From the NCBI GenBank assembly GCA_033782935.1, contig JAWQEG010001429.1, positions 453,501 to 517,500 of the forward strand: DNA of 64,000 bases, read 5' to 3'. The DNA comes from Petrolisthes cinctipes. Taxonomy: Eukaryota > Arthropoda > Malacostraca > Decapoda > Porcellanidae. Of this stretch, positions 46,166 through 56,955 are shown one piece after another. The notes below the pieces were generated by a model that made no database searches, had not been told where the DNA came from, and saw only the letters and a list, made by a program, of their open reading frames with translations. The position numbers and the translations under genes are program-made. Every line of letters begins with the position of its first letter. The first letter of the stretch is position 1.

Positions 46166-47247
46166 GAGAAGGGACTAACTCGAAAAGCTTTTCAAGGCGA
46201 GATGCAACAGTATCCATCTTTTCGGTAAGGGTAGTGACAGTTGAGATGACGGCCTGCTGAGCCTCGACCAAGATGGAGAGTTTGGAGTCATTGGCAGCCT
46301 GCGCGGCAACCAGCCCATCAATCCGGTCTTCAAGGGCAGAAAAGCGGTTCTCGAAGGCCGTACATGATGCCATGAGGGTAGCAACAGACTTGCGGAGGGC
46401 CAAGTCCGGAGGTGAGGCAGGGCTGGTAGGAGGAGCAGACTAGGGAGGTGGTGGTTGCAGTGGTGGAGGGGTAGCAATAGTAGTGACACGAGCCTGGACC
46501 TGATGTCGAGTACATCCATGCCACATGTTAACCCCTGGCTGAAGGCATCGTGGACACTTCCATCGAGACGTATCCTCAGGAGGTGAAGGCTCAGAGGTGG
46601 AGACAGCAGGATGGTTCACCCCTGACAGGACACGTCTTGGAATCATGGTCTGCAGCACACCATGCACACTTCGGCCTGGCAGAACAGTACCGGGAGATAT
46701 GCCCAACTCCCCAGCACCTGTAGCACCAAGGCTGGTCATTATGAAGTTTCCTCACCTCACACGGTGGAAGACAGGGGAGGAAATCAAAGTAAATTTCATT
46801 TGGAGGTGGATCGGGTTGACTCCAGACAACAACAATACGTCTAATGGGGGAACCATCTTGGAAAAAACGACGGGTAAAGTACACACCAGGGTATCCCTTA
46901 GCAAGTTTCGGGTCAACATCAATAGGAAAACGGGTAAGGATGTAGCTGGGGAACTTACGAGGCCTCTCGGGTGAGTCTTCAAGAATGAGAGGCAGAGACA
47001 AAAATTCACTAGCCTTCACTCTATCAATGATGTCCTGACGCTTCCTAGAGATGTAGACAAACCGGAAGGTGACAGCAGCCATCTTCACTTCAGCCAGTTC
47101 ACGCTGCAGCTGGAAGGCCCTGTTGACATCAGACAACCAATGCAACTTTGTGTCCGTAGATGGGTTCCCAGAGAAGGAGAGCTTGACATAGGCATTTCTT
47201 GGGGCAAAAGCAGGAAGGTTGGACGAGGGCAAGGAGTTGGTATACAA
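46089..47247 (-). pseudogene. Copy A ORF1 (zinc-knuckle, coiled-coil) relic
   Basis: 47247-46591 is open and includes KLSFSGNPSTDTKLHWLSDV, FLPCLPPCEVRKLHNDQP and the intact CCHC knuckle CYRCWGVGHISRYC, followed by CAWCAADHDSKTC. After a frameshift near 46600 come CPRCLQPG and the C-terminal coiled coil (ALRKSVATL...ALEDRIDGLV). ORF1 proteins of this type bind element RNA into particles. Confidence 0.8.
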
Positions 47248-47489
47248 GGAAGAAACACCACGTTGAGGCAGAGAAGGTACAGCGACTTGGTTTGGGCCTC
47301 GTCGGATCTGGCAACAGTTGCTGGTGGACGGAGGGGGGATGTTAGTAGGAGAGGAGGAGAGAATTGTGGGCGAGGCTATATAGGAGGTAATATGGGAGGG
47401 TAACGAATGATCAGGTAGAGAAGACGTGTGTCAGGAGGAATGAATGAAACATACACTGTGAACGGTATCGAATCACAAATAGTATAAAG

Positions 47490-47678
47490 CAGGGTTCTTC
47501 AAACTTTTTCAGTTGTGACACAGTTTTTACTATGACATCATTCTCGCAACCCATACAGAAAGATCTTTTACAAAGTACCAGAATTATCAACCTAAGAAAA
47601 TACAAGGCCTGAAACTGAAACGTAATATTTATGATTAAAAGGCATTCTAACCAGAATTATAAACACTGCCTCATCTAG

Positions 47679-47744
<66 letters not shown>

Positions 47745-47955
47745 AAGGCTAATATTTGTGAAATAATTATCTTTTAATGATAATTAAATATATGAATATT
47801 CGATTATAAAAATATGTTAGGTGGATTCATGTATGAACTTCATATTTATTTTATTGTCACGGACATTATTATTCTATTGTATTCATGTATTTATTTTTTT
47901 GTGAGCCTGCGACCCAGTTTGGAGGAATTCGAGACCCGTAATTTGAAGAACCCTG
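47490..47955. mobile_element. Non-autonomous hAT (MITE) with 8-bp target duplication
   Basis: Ends are CAGGGTTCTTCAAACTTTTT and the complementary ATTTGAAGAACCCTG. The flanks GTATAAAG (47482-47489) and GTTTAAAG (47956-47963) match at seven of eight bases. CAGGG ends with an 8-bp duplication mark a hAT element. The 466-bp body has no transposase and contains a (CT)n run at about 47680-47740. Confidence 0.85.
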
Positions 47956-47963
47956 GTTTAAAG

Positions 47964-48284
47964 AAGTGCATACTGCATTAACGTAGGTGGATATAGGAGT
48001 GAAGAAATGTGATGATTTGAGGTGAGGGTGAGGGGAAAGAGGGTAAGAAAAATGAAGGTGATTAGTTGAAAAGTAATAACAAACAAATATAATTAGAATA
48101 TCTGTTACATTATATCCTTTAAATAAAGGCACTGTCTTTTGTTCACCATCGTAGTGGGATAGACTACTGATTATATATTATCCTTTGGATATTAGACAGC
48201 TATCCCTGTATTCCTTTTATCCCTCGTGCTTGCCTGTAATGATGTGGGCAATACTTTAAGGGTTTTGGCGCCCCTTCGGCCACA
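47964..48284. other. No gene seen
   Basis: Non-coding, AT-rich. It leads into the repeat that was the target of LINE copy B. Confidence 0.4.
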
Positions 48285-48360
48285 GCCATTAGCTTACATT
48301 TCTTCAACTGTCTCCTTTCTTCCTATTTCCTTCTTGCTTGCTGTCACACCTCTCTATCAC
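48285..48360 (+). repeat. Left part of a dispersed repeat split by LINE copy B
   Basis: AGCTTACATTTCTTCAACTGTC...CACCTCTCTATCAC corresponds to the same sequence in the minus-strand copy at 54768-54690. It continues after the LINE at 54071 (CTTTTCCTGGTG...), so the LINE interrupted it. Confidence 0.75.
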
Positions 48361-48652
48361 AGTCTCGCTCCAAAACAGGTGGAGTGTGGACGTACTCGTG
48401 GCGCTCTGCCTCTATTCTCGTTTGTTTGTGTCTTTTGTGTTGTTTGTGAGTTCTTGTTTGTGTGTTGTTGTTTCTGTGGTGTTGCTGGTGTTGTTTGTCT
48501 GTTGTGGTTCTGTGTATAGTTTTGTTGTGATTGTCTGTGTGTGGGTGGGTGTGTGTGTGTGTGTGTCCCTGGTTGATTGTTGCTTGCTTTCCATCAAGGC
48601 CTTGCCTGGACTGATAGAGAGTACGGATTCCTGCCTGGAGGCCGACTTGGCA

Positions 48653-50081
48653 ATGTCGGAGGAAGACGAGTTTCCGATTGAGGATCACTGGTCTGAACTG
48701 CCTTCTCGCAAACCCTCCCCCCATCTCCTCGGTCACTCCGCAGCTCAGGTTGCAGCCGTCCACCTCCTCAACCTCTACCAAGCGACCCGTTGATGCCTCG
48801 TCCGACTCCTCGCAGGATTCCGATGGTGTGGACTGTTTGCCTCCAGCTGCCAAGACTGCCAAGGGTGCTTCAGCTGTGCACGACGTACCTCCTCTGCCTC
48901 ACCCTGGTGTTTCTTCTTTGTATACCAACTCCTTGCCCTCGTCCAACCTTCCTGCTTTTACCCCGAGAGATGCCTATGTCAAACTCTCCTTCTCTGGAAA
49001 CCCATCTAAGGACACAAAGCTGCGTTGGTTGTCTGATATCAACAAGGCCTTCCAGCTGCAGAGTGAACTAGCTGAAGTCAAGATGGCTGCTGTCACCTCC
49101 CGGTTTGTCTACATCTCTAGGAAGCGTCAGGACATCATTGATAGAGTGAATGCTGGTGAATTTTTATCTATGCCTCTCATTCTTGAAGACTCACACGAGA
49201 GGCCTCGTAAGTTCCCCAGCTACATCCTCACCCGTTCTCCTATTGATGTTGACCCGAATCTTGCCAAAGGATACCCTGGTTGGTACTTTGCCCGTCGTAT
49301 TTTCCAAGATGGTTCCCCCATTAGCCGTATTGTTGTTGTCTGGAGTCAACCCGATCCACCTCCAAATGAGATTTCCTTCGATTTCCTCCCTTGTCTTCCA
49401 CCATGTGAGGTGAGGAAACTTCATAATGACCAGCCTTGGTGCTACAGGTACTGGGGAGTTGGGCATATCTCCCGGTACTGTTCTGCCAGGCCGAAGTGTG
49501 CATGGTGTGCCGCCGACCATGATTCCAAGACGTGTCCTGTCAGGGGTGAACCATCACGTCCTGCTGTCTCCACCTCTGAGCCTTCACCTCCTGAGGATAT
49601 GTCTCGATGGAAGTGTCCACGATGCCTTCAGCCAGGGGTTAACGTGTGGCATGGATGTACTCGACGTCAGGTCCAGGCTCGTGTCTCTACTATTGCTCTG
49701 CCTCTACCACCACCACCACCACCTCCCCAGTCTGCTCCTCCTACCAGCCCTGCCTCACCTCCAGACCTGGCCCTCCGCAAGTCTGTTGCTACCCTCATGG
49801 CACGATGTACGGCTCTCGAAAACCGCTTTTCTGCCCTTGAAGCTAGGATTGATGGGCTAGTTGCCGTTCAGGCTGCCAATGACTCCAAACTCTCCACCTT
49901 GGTCAAGGCTCAGCAGGCCATCATCTCAACTGTCACTACCCTTACCGAAAAGATGGATACTGTTGCATCTCGCCTTGAAAAGCTTTTCGAGTCAGTCCCT
50001 TCTCCTGGTCCATCTTCTTCTCCAGGTTGCTCATCTGCCCCCACTCACCGGACTTCTACCTCCAAATACAGAGTTCGCTAG
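48653..50081 (+). pseudogene. Copy B ORF1: zinc-knuckle and coiled-coil protein
   Basis: The likely start is ATG 48653 (MSEEDEFPIEDHWSELPSR), shared with copy D. A run of six C near 48717 shifts the frame; the remaining 450 codons are open to 50081. Features along it: a Ser/Asp-rich N-terminal stretch; KLSFSGNPSKDTKLRWLSDI; a first knuckle CYRYWGVGHISRYC at about residue 255 in which the second Cys is Tyr (copy A keeps Cys); a second knuckle CAWCAADHDSKTC; CPRCLQPGVNVWHGC; a Pro-rich linker; and a C-terminal coiled coil (LENRFSALEARIDGLV...VASRLEKLFE). It is an RNA-binding Gag-like protein in related LINEs. Confidence 0.85.
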
Positions 50082-50321
50082 TGATTGCCGGCTGGATGTC
50101 ATCTCCTGGAATGTATGTGGTATCACCAGTTATGCTAAGCTCACTCAACTCAAGGCCTATGTTTTTCGTCATCATCCCAGTGTTATTTTTCTCCAGGAAG
50201 CATTTCCAGGACGGCCGCTCGCTGCTGGGCAAGCTCCTCCCCTCTCAGGGTATGTGCCATATGTTCATCTGGTAAGGAATGGTCTCCTGACTTACATACA
50301 TAGCTCCTTGCCACATCGCCT
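50030..50321 (+). pseudogene. Copy B ORF2: endonuclease N-terminal half
   Basis: In a frame overlapping the end of ORF1: RLDVISWNVCGITSYAKLTQ and VIFLQEAFPGRPL give the catalytic Asn and Glu of the APE endonuclease fold. The frame runs into the foreign insertion at about 50322. Overlap of the two frames suggests ORF2 translation by reinitiation or frameshift; this is inference. Confidence 0.8.
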
Positions 50322-50539
50322 TCTCTCCACCGAACGTCGTAAAACACCCTCGCTGGTACCAAAACAGCTGCAGTATTTGGGAATAACCCTCAATTCCCTC
50401 CCTCTGTGACTGGGTACCAGTTCGGAAGTCGTGACGTGTGTGTGTGAGCAGCAGTTGACCTGGGCCACGGTAACGGGCTTGATGAAGCCTATGTCCAGTG
50501 TCGGAACATATAGAAAAAAAAAAAAAAAAAAAAAAAAAA
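50322..50539 (+). mobile_element. Poly(A)-ended insertion inside copy B endonuclease
   Basis: About 190 bp of unrelated sequence (CGAACGTCGTAAAACACCC ... TCGGAACATATAG) followed by 26 A separates two halves of the endonuclease that are contiguous in copy A. CTCC occurs at both junctions, a possible short duplication. It is a SINE or the truncated 3' end of another LINE; the family is not recognised. Confidence 0.75.
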
Positions 50540-50555
50540 CTCCACTGATCCTGAC

Positions 50556-51590
50556 ATGACCTATCAGCTATTTGAGGTTCTACCTGGGAATGGAGTACTC
50601 CAACTATGTAATGTCTATTTTGCCCCAGCTAGACTCACTCTTGAGGCTCTTCCTTCTCCAACAGTGCGTGGTATGGTGTATATGGGAGATTTTATTGCTC
50701 GGCATTCTGATTTGGGTGATGGTTCTGGCTCTATTAATCGTAATGGTGTTCGTCTCCTTTCATACATCCGCAAGCATCATCTGACACACTTAGACACTGG
50801 CGGTGCCACTCATTGCCGAGGAGGTACTCTGGATTACATCCTCTCGTCTGGCCTAATAGCAACTCAGGTCCAGTGCTTCTCTGTGTCAGACTTATTCTCT
50901 GATCACATTGCTCTTCGGTTTCATTATTCTCTATCTGCTGGGTCAGGTGCTTCAGCCACTCGTTTGCGTATTGCTGTGCCCCCTAAATATTGCCCGGCTT
51001 ACATCTTATTTATGGCCCGTGTATTCCCTACATTTGACATATCATCAGCTGAACAGTTATACTCTGATCTTGTATCTGCTACTCATGACTTTTATAGGCT
51101 ATACGTCTCCCGGCCACACCTCCAGCATCGCCATACTGCCCACTCCTGGACGCTGGGTGCACGTATACAGGAGGCAAAGGAGGAGGTTGAACGTGATGGC
51201 CTATTGTTTCATGCCAACCCAACCTCTGACCTGCTCCATCGTTACCAGATCTCTAGGGACGCTTTAGTTGCCCTGCAGGAGTGTGCTCACACTGAGTCTT
51301 GGCAGCGGTTCATGGACAGCATCAACCAGCAAACAAGTGTGGCGTCTATGTGGCACTTCATCCGTCGGGTTGTTAAAAAGACACCGGTCACTGCTCGTCA
51401 TCACACTCCTGCCGACTATGCCAAACAACTTGTCGATGCCTGGTCAGAACAATCTACCCCAGCCAGTCTACCCATCCACATACAAGATGCACTCGCTTCC
51501 CGTGCTACTGTCCATCGGCTATGTCTACTGTCTGCTCTGTTACAAGATGATGACGATGATGCAGAGGAGATAACTGAGGAGGAGTTGTGA
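50556..51590 (+). pseudogene. Copy B ORF2: endonuclease C-terminal half and spacer
   Basis: It contains GMVYMGDFIARHSD and LFSDHIALRFHYSL, the remaining catalytic blocks of the endonuclease, then the spacer that precedes RT, with DDDDDAEEITEEEL. It ends at TGA 51588-51590; copy C has CGC at this point, so the stop is a point change followed by the still-open frame. Confidence 0.85.
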
Positions 51591-52405
51591 TGTGCTCTCT
51601 CTCAGGGTAAAGCTTCTTCCCCTGGTGATGATGGTATTACTTATGCTATGCTGCGCCTACTTCAACAAGTTCCTGGGAACCCTCTACTTCGACTGTACAA
51701 TCTTTGTCTTCGTGATGGTTGTGTACCACGAGCCTGGACCAGCAGCACAATAATACCCATCCCTAAGCCCGGCACTGCGAAGTTCAGGCCTATTTCCCTT
51801 ACATCCTGTTTTTATAAGGTTATGGAGAGAATCTTACTCAATCGTCTCATGTACAGACTGCAGGATCGCCTCTCTCCATGGCTGTTTGGTTTCCTTCCCC
51901 AGTGGAGCACACATCACTGCCTAGTTGACCTGTACTCTCGCCTTTCCAGGGACAGTGTGGTGGCCTTCATTGACCTTCGAAGTGCCTTCGATGTTGCTAA
52001 TAGAGACATCATTTTGGATCAACTGGTTGACTTTGGGATAAAGGGTAATCTACTACGGTGGATTCGGGGCTACCTGAGTAACAGGACCTCCTGTGTGTTT
52101 TTCAGTGGTGCACTCAATCCTTTGTGCATCGGTTGCTCACTTCTCTCCCTGATGTTCCTGGAAGTACAATTACGTGCTATGCTGATGATATATGTGTTCA
52201 TTCTACCTCACCAAGGGATCTCCAGCGGTTTCTTGACTCCTCTGTGGCCTCCTCTCACTGTGGCATTATTGTCTCCCCAGGTAAGAGCAGAATATTCACC
52301 TGCCGCCTTCCTCAAGCTCAGCCAGTGTTCACCATTGGAGGGACTGTCATTCCCATGTGTTCCCAGTACCTCAGACCAGACCATTGTCCAGGACTTATAG
52401 GGTAG
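51591..52405 (+). pseudogene. Copy B ORF2: reverse transcriptase relic
   Basis: SSPGDDGITYAMLRLL, IIPIPKPGTAKFRPISLTSC, ILLNRLMYRLQDRLSPW and VAFIDLRSAFDVANRDIILD are intact RT blocks. Near 52122 a 64-bp deletion between two TGCA copies removes the HLGTPQGGVLSPLLFNIL block and shifts the frame. CYADDICVHSTS, the catalytic pair, follows in the new frame at about 52172. A second deletion of about 50 bp lies near 52366. Confidence 0.85.
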
Positions 52406-52553
52406 TCTCCAGCGCCCACTTACACCACTTCACGGGCTATCTAACAACTCCTCGGGCATCTCCATCCCAGTAGCCAGGACCATCTATATTGCTTTTATCC
52501 GTTCAGTTGTTGATTACCTTTACCCTGCTTCGATTCAACTTCCTAGGGCTACT

Positions 52554-53855
52554 ATGGAAACTTTAGAAAAATTTCAGAATAGAGCAATGAGAATAATTCT
52601 CGGCTGTCCAATGTCGACCAGGATAGTGAACATGCAGCGTGAGTTGCGTCTTCCCCAATTAATCGAGAGAATTTATTGTAATGTTACTTGCTTCACTGTC
52701 AAGTGCCTCCATTTCCTACATCTTTTACCCCATTGCTCTCAGTTAGTCAGGACTTCTCTTAGACCAAACTCCCCTGTCCCTCCCATACTGCCTGCTGGAC
52801 ATACTCTTATAAGGTCTGTTTCCTCTGTGCTCTGTGGTCTTAATATAGATATAATGGTTGCAGACGTCCCCCCAGGGCCTCCTCCATGGATGCTACCAAC
52901 AACTGATGTGAGCTTTACACCTACTTCCAAGTCGGAACTGCCTTCTCTACAGCAGCAGTTAGCTCTGGAACACATAGAAACAGTGACGTCCTCCATCACA
53001 GATCCATACTGCCTCTATACTGATGGCTCATTGCAAGTGGATGGTGCAGCAGGTTGTGCCGTTTTCTCGCCAGACCTGGAGTCACCTCCAGGGGGCTGGG
53101 TTGGCCGTCGTCTCTGTAACCACTCTAGCTCAACATTGTGTGAACTGTATGCCATTCTGGATGCTGTTAGTGTTGTTTGTCAACGTGGAGTGAATGCTGC
53201 CATGTTTTGTGACTCCAAACCTGCCCTTCATTCCCTCTCTAGTGTTCAGCCCACACACTCTACTGTTATTCAGCAGATTTTATCGTTTTTGGCCTTATTG
53301 CGTCACCGTAACTTGACTGTCAAATTTTTATGGGTGCCATCCCATGTAGGTTTACGTCACAATGGTACAGTTGACAGACTCGCAAAGGAAGCCTGCCATC
53401 TGCCTCCTCGTGGTGCTGGACGTCCTCTTTCCCTGACATGTTACCTCTCTAAAGTCTGCTCCGCCGCTCTCCTCCCTGTACGGCGACGCAGGGATGCAGA
53501 GAGGCCCTTCAGCATCTCCATCACCCATTACGAGTCTGTCTGCCATCACAAATATTTCTACCGTCGTCGAGGCCTCATGGTTCAGAGGCACAATGTAGTC
53601 TCTGCTCGTTTGAGGCTTGGCTACCGGCCACCGTGGCAGGTTGCTGGGATGCAGGGTGAGCCTCCCTTCACTGAGTGTCGCTTGTGTCGAGCGCCTTGGG
53701 CTAACACTATAGAGCACTATTGCCTAGCCTGCCCCACTGTCCGACACTTGCTGCCCCAGGGCCTGCCACTTGATGTGGTTTGTCGACACCTGCTGAACCA
53801 TCAGGTTCTGGAGGAACTTTTGGTGCGCCACCCTCGTTTTGGTGGATTTAAGTAG
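52554..53855 (+). pseudogene. Copy B ORF2: RNase H and C-terminal region
   Basis: 433 codons stay open. After a thumb-like segment (FQNRAMRIILGCPMSTRIVN) comes RNase H with its four acidic positions in YTDGSLQVDGAAG, ELYAILDA, CDSKPALHSL and GTVDRLAKEA, plus WVPSHVG. A Cys/His segment, ECRLCRAP...TIEHYCLACP, lies near the C-terminus and is typical of LINEs of this group. It ends FGGFK. Confidence 0.85.
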
Positions 53856-54070
53856 GTCATGATGTAAATATTTGTCTGTGTGCTTGTGCTTCATTCTGTT
53901 ATGTTTTCGTGATGCGTGTGTGTGTGCGCATTTGTGTGTGCTTGTGTGTGTGTGTGGTCATTGGGTTCTCGTGAGTCCCGCCTACCCTTGTGTACTTTTG
54001 TCTGCCTATTGACTGACTCTACGGCACAATGAATTTAAAAAAATTCATAAATAAATAAAAACTCTATCAC

Positions 54071-54118
54071 CTTTTCCTGGTGTAATTTGACCTCGCTGTT
54101 GCGCCACCTAATATCAAT
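54071..54118 (+). repeat. Right part of the repeat split by LINE copy B
   Basis: CTTTTCCTGGTGTAATTTGACCTCGCTGTTGCGCCACCTAATATCAATC-type tail; continuation of 48285-48360 when the LINE and one copy of the duplication are removed. Confidence 0.75.
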
Positions 54119-54611
54119 CAAACCCCTCGTGCTTGTAGTCCACCCTATTTATCACCTTCTCCCAATCCCAGCTGTTTTTTTTTTTGTGTGTGGTAAAAAA
54201 CTATTTAATTTTCTAACTTTTTTAATAATTATATTTGTCAACAAATTCATTAAGCTATTTACCAGGATTTTTTTCATCTAAATATACATTTCCTTAAAAA
54301 TAATTGATGTTAAACTTTAATAGGCGCCTCTATATGGCATTTTCAATATACTTGGTCTAATTTTATGCATAGGCTATATATATTACAGTATCTCTCAAGT
54401 AACTGGCAACCTTACACATCCTCCCTACTGTCTTATCCCTCTCTCGCTTGCCCTTCCCTCCTTTCTTACCGTTTATCTTTTCTTTCTCATATTTTTAACC
54501 TTCTCATTCGTTCTTAAAAAGTTTTAATGACATAGGCCCTTCTCCCTTATCACTTATAGTCCAATTATATGATTCGAAAAACTGCGGCTGAGATTATGTT
54601 GTTGATCGCAT
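54119..54611. other. No gene seen
   Basis: AT-rich, with a T-run at about 54175-54185. No coding or repeat structure is recognised. Confidence 0.4.
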
Positions 54612-54768
54612 TTTGGTTCTCAATATGTAGAGGTTGATTAATTGATTGATATTAGGCGCCGCAAGAGTGAGGTCATATAGCACCAGAAAACGGTGATAGA
54701 GAGGTGAGACAGCAAGTAGGAAGGATATAGAAAGAAAAGAGGGACGGTTGACGAAATGTAAGCTGTAG
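54612..54768 (-). repeat. Dispersed repeat with (ATCA)n tail, fused to LINE copy D
   Basis: On the minus strand: AGCTTACATTTCGTCAACCG, then CTCTCTATCACCGTTTTC, GGTGCTATATGACCTCACTC and a TATCAATCAATTAATC tail. It is the same repeat as the target of copy B, here uninterrupted and joined directly to LINE 5' sequence. Confidence 0.7.
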
Positions 54769-55340
54769 GTCATGCACAGCTGAAGCATCCTTCGCTGTCT
54801 TGGCAGCCGGAGGCAAACATTCCACACCATCGGAATCCTGCAAGGAGTCAGACGAGGCATCAACGGGTCGCTTGGTAGAGGTTGAGGAGGTGGAAGGCTG
54901 CAAACTGAGCTGCGGAGTGACCGAGGAGAGGGGGGGGGAGGGTTGCGAGAAGGCAGCTCAGGCCAGTGATCCTCGATAGGAGACTCATCCTCTTCCGACA
55001 TGGCCAAGTCAGCCTCCAGGCAGGAAGCCACATCCGAATCCGCGCTCTCCATCTGGCCAAGCAAGGCCTAGATGGGAAGCAAACAACAACACGAACAGCT
55101 GAACACTCAATCAGCCAAGGACACACACACACACACACACACAGATAATCACAACAATACAATACACAGAATCACAACAGACAAACAACACCACCAACAC
55201 CACAGAAACAACAACACACAAACAAGAATGCACAAACAATACAAACAACAACACAAGCAAGAGTGTAAAAGCAACACAAACAAGAATTCAGGCAGAGCGC
55301 CAGGAAAACGTCTTCACACCAACAAGGTCGGGGCGAGACG
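54769..55340 (-). mobile_element. RNase H-bearing LINE, copy D (5' fragment)
   Basis: The minus strand starts with GTCTCGCCCCGACC (about 55339), matching the 5' end of copy B. It includes the GT-rich 5' UTR, and ORF1 from CLEADLAMSEEDESPIEDHWPELPSR to the PPAAKTAKDASAVHD region. It is truncated on its 3' side at about 54769, where the ATCA-tailed repeat begins. A 5' fragment without 3' end cannot arise by ordinary LINE insertion. Confidence 0.8.
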
Positions 55341-55762
55341 ATGAAGTGAACTATGTTTGGTGTCCAAGTGTGTAGTCAGGTGTGTCTACAAAAATGAATA
55401 TATGTAAATAAATTTTGTATTACTTGGGGGATAACACATCACTAATATGATAATAAATATATTAATGTGGCTCTAACGTTGCATTAGCACATGTGATTTC
55501 TCTTCTCTGCACCACCATCCTTCCTTCCACCCACCAAGCCGTCTGTCCCCTTCCCCTCCACTTTTCTCCGACCCGAATACGGAAGATGAAACTTTGCCGA
55601 ATCGAAATGTTGTCTTGTATATGCACATGAGCTCACACAAGCGAAGCGCTGTTGCCACGTTAGCCAAGCCAAGTGAGGGGGTGGTCCAGTTGGAAATCTT
55701 GTGGAGTGTACGTGTATGTATATATGTGTGAGAGAAAGAGAAAATATGCATGTATGTATGTA

Positions 55763-55767
<5 letters not shown>
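55341..55767. other. No gene seen
   Basis: Unassigned sequence leading into a purine-rich microsatellite. Confidence 0.35.

Positions 55768-55849
<82 letters not shown>
55768..55849. repeat. (GA)n microsatellite
   Basis: About 80 bp of GA repeat flanked by (ATGT)n-type short runs. Arg/Glu and Ser/Leu frames through it are artefacts. Confidence 0.95.
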
Positions 55850-55853
<4 letters not shown>

Positions 55854-55893
55854 ATATGTATGTATGTATGTATGTGTGTATGTATATGTAAGG

Positions 55894-56113
55894 CTCCTCC
55901 ACTCCCACTTTCACCACTTCAGCATTGCCAACATATACACCCGGCTTGGCTTTGTCTGAGCTACCAGTTCCGACTCTCGCATCCGAAACACCTGCCAGTA
56001 AGAGTAAGGGTTGATGGCAGGTGTTTCGGATGCGAGAGTCGGAACTTGTAGCTCACACGATGCCGGGTGTATACGATGGCAACGCTGAACTGGTGAGAGC
56101 GGGAGTGGAGGAG
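55894..56113. mobile_element. Fold-back element 1 (220-bp palindrome)
   Basis: The left arm starts CTCCTCCACTCCC and contains CAGTTCCGACTCTCGCATCC. The right arm is its reverse complement, ending GGGAGTGGAGGAG, with a 20-base spacer near 56005. Arms of about 100 bp at roughly 85-90 percent identity indicate a MITE or fold-back repeat. Confidence 0.75.
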
Positions 56114-56143
56114 ACTGTACACTCGCGCACCACAATCTCTAGC

Positions 56144-56320
56144 CCACTAAGTCGAAGCCAGATATCTGAAGCAGGCGGTTTCTGGACGACAGCTCACCCA
56201 AAGCCTCCATTGGTTCAATATGTGTGTCCTCGAGAAGGTTTGGGTGCATGGGCTCCATGTTTGGGTGGCCTGTCGTCCAGAAACCTCCTACTTCATATCT
56301 CGGGCTTCGACTCAGTTTAG
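56144..56320. mobile_element. Fold-back element 2
   Basis: Arms around GGTTTCTGGACGACAG (about 56188-56203) and its complement CTGTCGTCCAGAAACC (56271-56286) extend outward to AGTCGAAGCC / GGCTTCGACT. It is distinct from the neighbouring palindrome 31 bp away. Confidence 0.75.
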
Positions 56321-56616
56321 TCCGAGCGTAGCCTAATGAATAATATTTTTTACGTAGCTTTTTTTTTTTTTTTTCATGTAATTGTCAATCAACTGCTGCT
56401 TATTTTAAATCAGATGGAAATGTTGAGCATTTGTAATATCATTAAGAAATAGTTGGGAACTACTTTACTATGCGGAAGGGTACTATGGGCTCATGCGTAT
56501 TATATATTTTATGTTTTATATGCATAGTAAAATCGTCGTGAGAGCTGATATAAAGAATAAACAGGTAGAATTATAATTAATGAATATATAATAATAATAA
56601 TAATAATGATTAATCA

Positions 56617-56658
<42 letters not shown>

Positions 56659-56955
56659 TAATAAATATATTAGAATATATAATTGATAGATACATATATT
56701 AATAATATCAATAATAATATATATTTTTTTTCAATGCCTGCACACCATCCATTGCTTTTCATACATGACCAACTTTACACACAGGTTCCTTGCCCAATCA
56801 CAACAAAACATCCCGCCAAAACACTATCTCCACGTGGGAAAAATAATCCAATATTATCCAAAAACTAAAGAAAAAAGAATGATAAAACTTAATCCCGATG
56901 GAAAATATGGAATCGACGTTAGTGCAATTTTCAGCTAACTGGGTTATTAAAGAGA
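56321..56955. other. No gene; (AAT)n microsatellite inside
   Basis: AAT repeats at about 56588-56608 and 56620-56658; otherwise featureless AT-rich DNA. Confidence 0.5.

Larger units (their letters stand above)
42407..47290 (-). mobile_element. RNase H-bearing LINE, copy A (minus, decayed)
   Basis: The poly(A) tail is the T-run at 42407-42422, and the element reads toward higher coordinates as 3' UTR, RNase H, RT, endonuclease and ORF1. The order ORF1 (zinc knuckles, coiled coil), then APE endonuclease-RT-RNase H, fits the I/R1/Jockey assemblage of LINEs. It carries many frameshifts, a deletion of about 150 bp in the endonuclease and a 4-bp deletion in RT. The 5' edge (about 47285) is where similarity to copy B stops; an open Ser/Pro/Thr-rich frame continues 120 bp beyond it. 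Confidence 0.85.
48361..54061 (+). mobile_element. RNase H-bearing LINE, copy B (nearly full length)
   Basis: It is flanked by the 9-bp duplication CTCTATCAC (48352-48360 and 54062-54070). It begins AGTCTCGCTCC, has a GT-rich 5' UTR, ORF1, overlapping ORF2, a 3' UTR ending in GTCTGCCTATTGACTGACTC and an A-rich tail (AAAAAAATTCATAAATAAATAAAA). At 5.7 kb it defines the family in this window. Damage: a frameshift near 48717, a 200-bp poly(A)-ended insertion in the endonuclease, a TGA at 51588, and two deletions in RT (64 bp near 52122 and about 50 bp near 52366). Confidence 0.9.

Noticed and set aside
55660..56051. Arg/Glu-rich and Ser/Leu-rich frames
   Set aside because: They cross the (GA)n microsatellite and a fold-back element and have no independent support.
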